A DNA stretch of 64,000 nt from Noviherbaspirillum soli (lineage in GTDB: Bacteria > Pseudomonadota > Gammaproteobacteria > Burkholderiales > Burkholderiaceae_D): assembly GCF_015352955.1 (NCBI RefSeq), contig NZ_JACYOX010000004.1, forward strand, positions 1 to 64,000. The letters are read 5' to 3'. Numbering within the stretch: the first letter of the stretch is position 1; each line of letters begins with the position of its first letter. The notes under the pieces were generated by a model. That model saw nothing but the letters and a program-made list of their open reading frames with translations, was not told the DNA's origin and ran no database searches. Both the position numbers and the translations under genes were made by a program. Below are positions 60,672-64,000 of the stretch, one piece after another.

Positions 60672-61427
60672 ATGATTTTTGAATCCGCGTTTGGGGTGGT
60701 GATCGTTTTTGTAATTTTTATTGTCTTGACTTCGATGCGTGTATATCGAGAATATGAGAGGGGAGTTATTTTTACACTAGGCCGATTCACGAGTGTAAAA
60801 GGCCCTGGGCTCGTCATTATTATCCCTTTTTTTCAGCAAGCTGTAAAAGTTGACCTTCGTACCATAGCAATGGAAGTACCACCTCAGGATGTAATTTCAC
60901 GTGATAACGTTTCGGTAAAAGTAAATGCTGTCGTGTATTTTCGTGTAGAGGATGCATCCCGTGCTGTCATTCAAGTGGTGGATTACCAGAACGCGACAAG
61001 CCAGCTAGCGCAGACAACCTTGCGTTCGATATTGGGCAAACACCAGTTGGATGAAATGCTCGCTGACCGCGAAAAGCTGAACGCCGATATTCGCTCGGCT
61101 CTCGACGCTCAGGCGACGTCATGGGGTGTCACCGTCGCAAACGTGGAGATCAAACAGGTTGACCTCACCGAGTCAATGGTTCGAGCTATAGCTCGACAGG
61201 CGGAAGCGGAGCGGGAACGACGGGCCAAAATCATACATGCCGAAGGCGAGTTGCAAGCGTCGGAAAAACTATACCAAGCGGCCAATACTCTTGCCAAAGA
61301 GCCTCAAGCGATGTTGTTACGCTATTTGGAAACACTCACGGTTATTGGCGCTGAAAAAAACACGACCGTCGTGTTTCCCCTTCCAATGGATCTCGTCGCG
61401 CCTTTTTTAAATCGCAACAAGCCATGA
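60672..61427 (+). CDS. Slipin (SPFH/stomatin-like) membrane protein
   Basis: A 251-residue stomatin-type protein with one N-terminal membrane segment (about 5-24) and a complete SPFH domain (YREYERGVIFTLGRF, DVISRDNVSVKVNAVVYFRV, LAQTTLRSILGKHQLDEMLAD). A C-terminal coiled-coil part (RQAEAERERRAKIIHAEGE) ends in a short hydrophobic tail. AAGGAG supports the ATG at 60672. It is a slipin subfamily member and distinct from the QmcA-like gene cut by the island; it cannot be that gene's missing end. It is the first cargo gene next to the mobility operon. Confidence 0.9.
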   Translation: MIFESAFGVVIVFVIFIVLTSMRVYREYERGVIFTLGRFTSVKGPGLVIIIPFFQQAVKVDLRTIAMEVPPQDVISRDNVSVKVNAVVYFRVEDASRAVIQVVDYQNATSQLAQTTLRSILGKHQLDEMLADREKLNADIRSALDAQATSWGVTVANVEIKQVDLTESMVRAIARQAEAERERRAKIIHAEGELQASEKLYQAANTLAKEPQAMLLRYLETLTVIGAEKNTTVVFPLPMDLVAPFLNRNKP

Positions 61428-62440
61428 TAGTTACCACATCCCGATTACTTTCATCTCACGGTCGTGCGTGGGCAAGCTCTTGTGGATAGAAGGTTGTATA
61501 TGAAGAAGAGTGCAACACGATCTAGGTTCGTGGAAAGCAGAACTATGTAAAGAATTAGAGTGGGCTGGCCAATCGACGGCTGTTTCGGCCAGCCGCCTTA
61601 GTGGTTGGCAGTACAGTGGGATCGCCCGAGTCCGCGTCCGGTTCGTTGATGTGTTATAGGCGAGCGGATAGATGGCGGCCCGCATCGTGCATCTCGGTGT
61701 CGCCATTTGCACCAAGATGCACATATCCTGGTCGCGACTTAAAACATAAAGTGCGATCCCTTTTCTTGGTTGGGTTCTAGGTACGCATGGAATCCCAATA
61801 CCTTTTCGACAGTAAATCAGTTCACTAAATTGTCTAATCCTACGGCATTAATGGTGCGAGCACTGGCGGTTCAAGGCCGACCTTTCAAGCAATCCAGACT
61901 TTATATAAGAATAGGGTCATGCAGGAAAATCTGGATGCTTTGTCAATTGTTTTCCAAATGGCTTGTGCCTGGGTACGCTAAGTTTTCGTTAGTCATAGCG
62001 AAGCACATAAAACGTTAAAGCAGCAGAGTCAACTCTCACGAGATTCACCTCTGAACAAATTTAGTTAAATTGTGTAAGGAAGAGTAAGTAACGTTTGGTG
62101 CTACATTTGGAAATTTGCATACTATGATGCTTGTAATTTTTACAAATGTATCGGACTTTGTGTCCTGATTCGGTAATTTCTTCGTGGTGTTAATACCCGT
62201 AGTTTAGTCCGGCCCACTGTTTGCAGACGTTGGATGGCATCCCATGTATAGGGTCACGATGAATTGTTGAGCGCCGATGTGAGGCTCTATCCCATGGGTA
62301 TTCGGCCGGCAATTTTTGAGCATGCACACGCCAAGCATGCTGGATTGCATGGCTACATGTAGATTGCCCGCTCGCTCGCCGTCGATATCTACAGAGAGGA
62401 TCGGTATGGACAGTAGCCAATTTTCTGAAAGGAGAAAAAC
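61428..62440. other. One-kilobase stretch without recognisable gene
   Basis: Short open frames exist on both strands but none has family character, a good ribosome-binding site and cargo-like codon use together. An 8-bp inverted repeat (GGCTGGCC at 61563-61570 and GGCCAGCC at 61587-61594) may be a weak terminator after the slipin gene. The last 100 bases probably hold the promoter and leader of the DUF305 gene, including a possible 22-codon frame at 62406-62474. The rest may be decayed DNA. Confidence 0.4.
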
Positions 62441-63205
62441 GTGGTTGAGATATTATCTTTCGAGGGAGGCCTGAATAGGCCTTTTTATCCAAGAACCCGT
62501 GTTACATCGGGTGCGATGCGTTCCGTTAGTAAGGTGCTCTTCGCGCTAGGTGCCACTGCAATACTGTCAATAGCGGCTCCTGCCGCAAACGCCAGCGGTC
62601 CAGGTCGAGGTGTGACTGCCGACTTTGAGAAAGCTTATCTTGAATTTATTATTGACCATCACTACTCTGCGTTAAGGATGACTGAACTGGCAGCGGGGAC
62701 CGATCTTCAACGGGACGCTCCCGTTGACAATGCCCAGGAAGGTACCGCTCCAACCCCAAATACCAATCCAACACCGGCAAAGGCAACTGATGATCAAATC
62801 AAGTCTATGTCGCGCCAAGCAAATCGCACTCAACGGGAAGAGATCCTAAAAGCGCAACGGTTCTTGCGGGACTGGTACGGCGTAAACCACACACCACAAT
62901 TGCAGCCGCAAGGACGTCAAGCAATTCAGCAATTGGAACAGACGGCCACAGGCACCGAATTTAACCGCACTTTTCTGCAAACCTTCAGCAATCACCATTA
63001 TCGAGCGCTTTTCCCAAGCTTGGCCTGCCAAGTGAAACGAGACATTGACCATGATGAACTAGAGCGCTACTGCAGCGGTATTGTCCATTCTCAGACGAAC
63101 CAGATTAACGACATGCGAGAGATGCTATGCAAAAAATTCTCAATCTGTGATTTTGTGCCGACGGCAAATCTTGGTCCCGCCCTAAGGCTTATCAATCAGC
63201 CATAG
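62441..63205 (+). CDS. DUF305-family secreted metal-binding protein
   Basis: A secreted protein related to the CopM/DUF305 family, which binds copper or silver in the periplasm. The start is a GTG at 62441 with AAAGGAG six bases upstream, giving 254 residues; a second possible start is the ATG at 62516 (229 residues), directly before the signal peptide (RSVSKVLFALGATAILSIAA, cut after ANA). Two family repeats are seen: FEKAYLEFIIDHHYSALRM and FLQTFSNHHYRALFPSL, each with a His-His pair, and a second-half VHSQTNQINDMREML. Four cysteines lie in the last third. The gene is close to two other copper protein genes. Confidence 0.8.
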   Translation: MVEILSFEGGLNRPFYPRTRVTSGAMRSVSKVLFALGATAILSIAAPAANASGPGRGVTADFEKAYLEFIIDHHYSALRMTELAAGTDLQRDAPVDNAQEGTAPTPNTNPTPAKATDDQIKSMSRQANRTQREEILKAQRFLRDWYGVNHTPQLQPQGRQAIQQLEQTATGTEFNRTFLQTFSNHHYRALFPSLACQVKRDIDHDELERYCSGIVHSQTNQINDMREMLCKKFSICDFVPTANLGPALRLINQP

Positions 63206-63264
63206 GGATGTGATATTTGCCAAATTCTTAAACACCGTGCTGGTGACGCTTAAATGGAGAAGCT

Positions 63265-63597
63265 ATGCCAAATCAACAATATGCCTCGTGTATCGATGCC
63301 TGTAACGCTTGCGCAGACGCCTGCGATTTCTGTGCGACTTCCTGCTTGCAAGAGCAAGACGTCAAAATGATGGCACGCTGCATCGCCTTGGATATGGATT
63401 GCGCCCAAATTTGCCGCCTGGCCGCCAGCTATATGGCTCGTGGGAGCGAACACGCTAAAGCAATCTGTCAGCAATGTGCAGACATCTGCGAAGCTTGCGG
63501 CGATGAATGCGCCAAACATCAGATGAATCATTGCCAGGAATGCGCAGCAGCGTGTAAACGCTGTGCAGCGGAGTGTCGCCGAATGGCAGCCGCCTAA
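63265..63597 (+). CDS. Four-helix-bundle copper-binding protein (Csp-like)
   Basis: A 110-residue protein with 19 cysteines spaced mainly as CxxC and CxxxC along predicted helices (CIDACNACADACDFCATSC, CQECAAACKRCAAECRRM). This is the pattern of Csp copper-storage proteins, which hold many Cu(I) ions inside a four-helix bundle. It has no signal peptide, so it should be cytosolic (Csp3-like). GGAG precedes the ATG. It follows the DUF305 gene by 59 bases and may share its transcript. A hairpin terminator candidate lies after it. Confidence 0.92.
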   Translation: MPNQQYASCIDACNACADACDFCATSCLQEQDVKMMARCIALDMDCAQICRLAASYMARGSEHAKAICQQCADICEACGDECAKHQMNHCQECAAACKRCAAECRRMAAA

Positions 63598-63619
63598 CAG
63601 TAGAACAAGGAGGTCAGAT

Positions 63620-63657
63620 GCTTTGCTTGTCGAGGGATTTCACAAGCAAAGCGTCTT
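63620..63657 (+). terminator. Terminator candidate after the copper storage gene
   Basis: GCTTTGCTTGT (63620-63630) and ACAAGCAAAGC (63642-63652) form a perfect 11-bp stem with an 11-base loop, followed by GTCTTTT. The T-run is short but acceptable for a rho-independent terminator. It lies 22 bases after the stop. Confidence 0.7.
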
Positions 63658-63753
63658 TTCATTTAGAAGAAGCGATCGAAGGTTAGGTCGGAACTTTAAA
63701 TTCCAAACGACGCTTGCAAAGACCCGCAAGATGTAACTTGCCCTGCGACGTGT

Positions 63754-64000
63754 TCAATATGCCTTTGTAATTACGTAATTTGCACCTTCTTTGACAAATT
63801 CGACATTGACGCTTTTGCCAACTGACATCTTATCGAGCAAAGCCTTGTCGCGGACAGAGAACCCCATGGTCATGGCGGGCCACTTAAGGCTCTCGACCGG
63901 TCCATGTGCCAAGGTCACGGTTCCTTTTTGAGGCTCTACGTTTTTTATGACGCCAGTGGCCTTATGTATCATATCGGTATTGCCGGCATCAGACGTGCTT
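63754..64000 (-). CDS. CusF-like copper-binding protein, 5' partial at window edge
   Basis: The visible C-terminal part (at least 72 residues from Met at 63972) is a CusF-type small beta-barrel: GVIKNVEPQKGTVTLAHGP, then the metal-site motif WPAMTMGF, with the tryptophan and two methionines of the Cu(I) site and a histidine before it. The frame stays open from 63972 to the window end with residues like those before a mature CusF domain, so the real start and a signal peptide probably lie beyond 64000. CusF passes Cu(I)/Ag(I) to a CusCBA-type efflux pump; a pump may be encoded just outside. It is convergent with the copper storage gene. Confidence 0.85.
   Translation of the reverse strand, partial: STSDAGNTDMIHKATGVIKNVEPQKGTVTLAHGPVESLKWPAMTMGFSVRDKALLDKMSVGKSVNVEFVKEGANYVITKAY

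Larger units (their letters stand above)
50565..64000. mobile_element. Mobile genomic island with SOS box, recombinase-helicase operon and copper cargo (right end outside window)
   Basis: The left end is placed at about 50565 because the QmcA reading frame loses homology there and base composition drops from clearly GC-rich to about 45% GC. The island carries a six-gene mobility-type operon on the minus strand (60164-50700), a LexA-like site, a slipin gene and copper-binding protein genes. The right end is not in the window because the 3' part of qmcA is never reached. No conjugation, phage structural or IS transposase genes are visible in this part. Terminal duplications cannot be assessed without the right end. 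Confidence 0.8.

Noticed and set aside
61770-62018. 82-codon frame in the gene-free stretch
   Set aside because: No ribosome-binding site, no recognisable domain and no neighbouring operon structure.
62190-62492. 100-codon minus-strand frame antisense to the DUF305 start
   Set aside because: Overlaps the better-supported plus-strand gene and its ribosome-binding site; composition is not protein-like.

Overview
The window is from a GC-rich betaproteobacterial chromosome, most likely a member of the Burkholderiales and probably Oxalobacteraceae (Herbaspirillum/Noviherbaspirillum-like). This rests on gene order (dapC-dapD-pilU-dapE-prmB; glnD-map | rpsB-tsf-pyrH-frr-uppS-cdsA-dxr-rseP-bamA-skp-lpxD-fabZ-lpxA-lpxB-rnhB; ppsR | ppsA) and on family-level recognition of the proteins. 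No database search was possible.

Region 1 (1-4600, + strand) is the end of a membrane-anchored formate dehydrogenase cluster: the cut iron-sulfur subunit, a small lipoprotein, the cytochrome b subunit, a small secreted Pro/Ala-rich protein, the sulfurtransferase FdhD, and the permease and ATPase of a tungstate-type ABC transporter. A palindromic MITE-like repeat (4602-4754) follows. Region 2 (4991-14057, - strand) holds a DUF2520 oxidoreductase-like protein, an ABC-F ATPase, prmB, and the succinylase branch of lysine/peptidoglycan precursor synthesis (dapE, dapD, dapC), with an ArsC-like protein and the type IV pilus ATPase PilU among them. Region 3 (14309-23092, + strand) is smc, zipA, ligA, galU and def, that is chromosome, division and envelope housekeeping. 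A second palindromic repeat (23093-23283) follows def.

Region 4 (23466-28298) contains an alpha/beta hydrolase, a pseudouridine synthase, glnD and map. Region 5 (28598-43916, + strand) is the long conserved run from rpsB to a SpoU-type RNA methylase. It joins translation (S2, EF-Ts, RRF), UMP kinase, isoprenoid and phospholipid precursors (uppS, cdsA, dxr), outer-membrane assembly (rseP, bamA, skp) and lipid A synthesis (lpxD, fabZ, lpxA, lpxB). Region 6 (43953-50564) holds a serine beta-lactamase-like lipoprotein, a small membrane protein, the divergent ppsR/ppsA pair, and an nfeD-qmcA type pair.

Region 7 (about 50565 to beyond the right edge) is a horizontally acquired, AT-richer island. 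It interrupts the qmcA-like gene after codon 161; the rest of that gene is not in the window, so the island runs past 64000. A six-gene co-oriented operon (60164 down to 50700) encodes two large, divergent tyrosine-recombinase-like proteins, two small helical/coiled-coil proteins, a RecD2-type helicase and a third tyrosine integrase. A 20-bp sequence matching the LexA/SOS consensus sits upstream of this operon, which suggests DNA-damage control of mobility. The cargo on the far side is a slipin (a second SPFH protein) and copper-handling genes: a DUF305 protein, a 19-cysteine four-helix-bundle copper protein and a CusF-like protein cut by the window edge. About 1 kb between the slipin and the copper genes has no recognisable gene.
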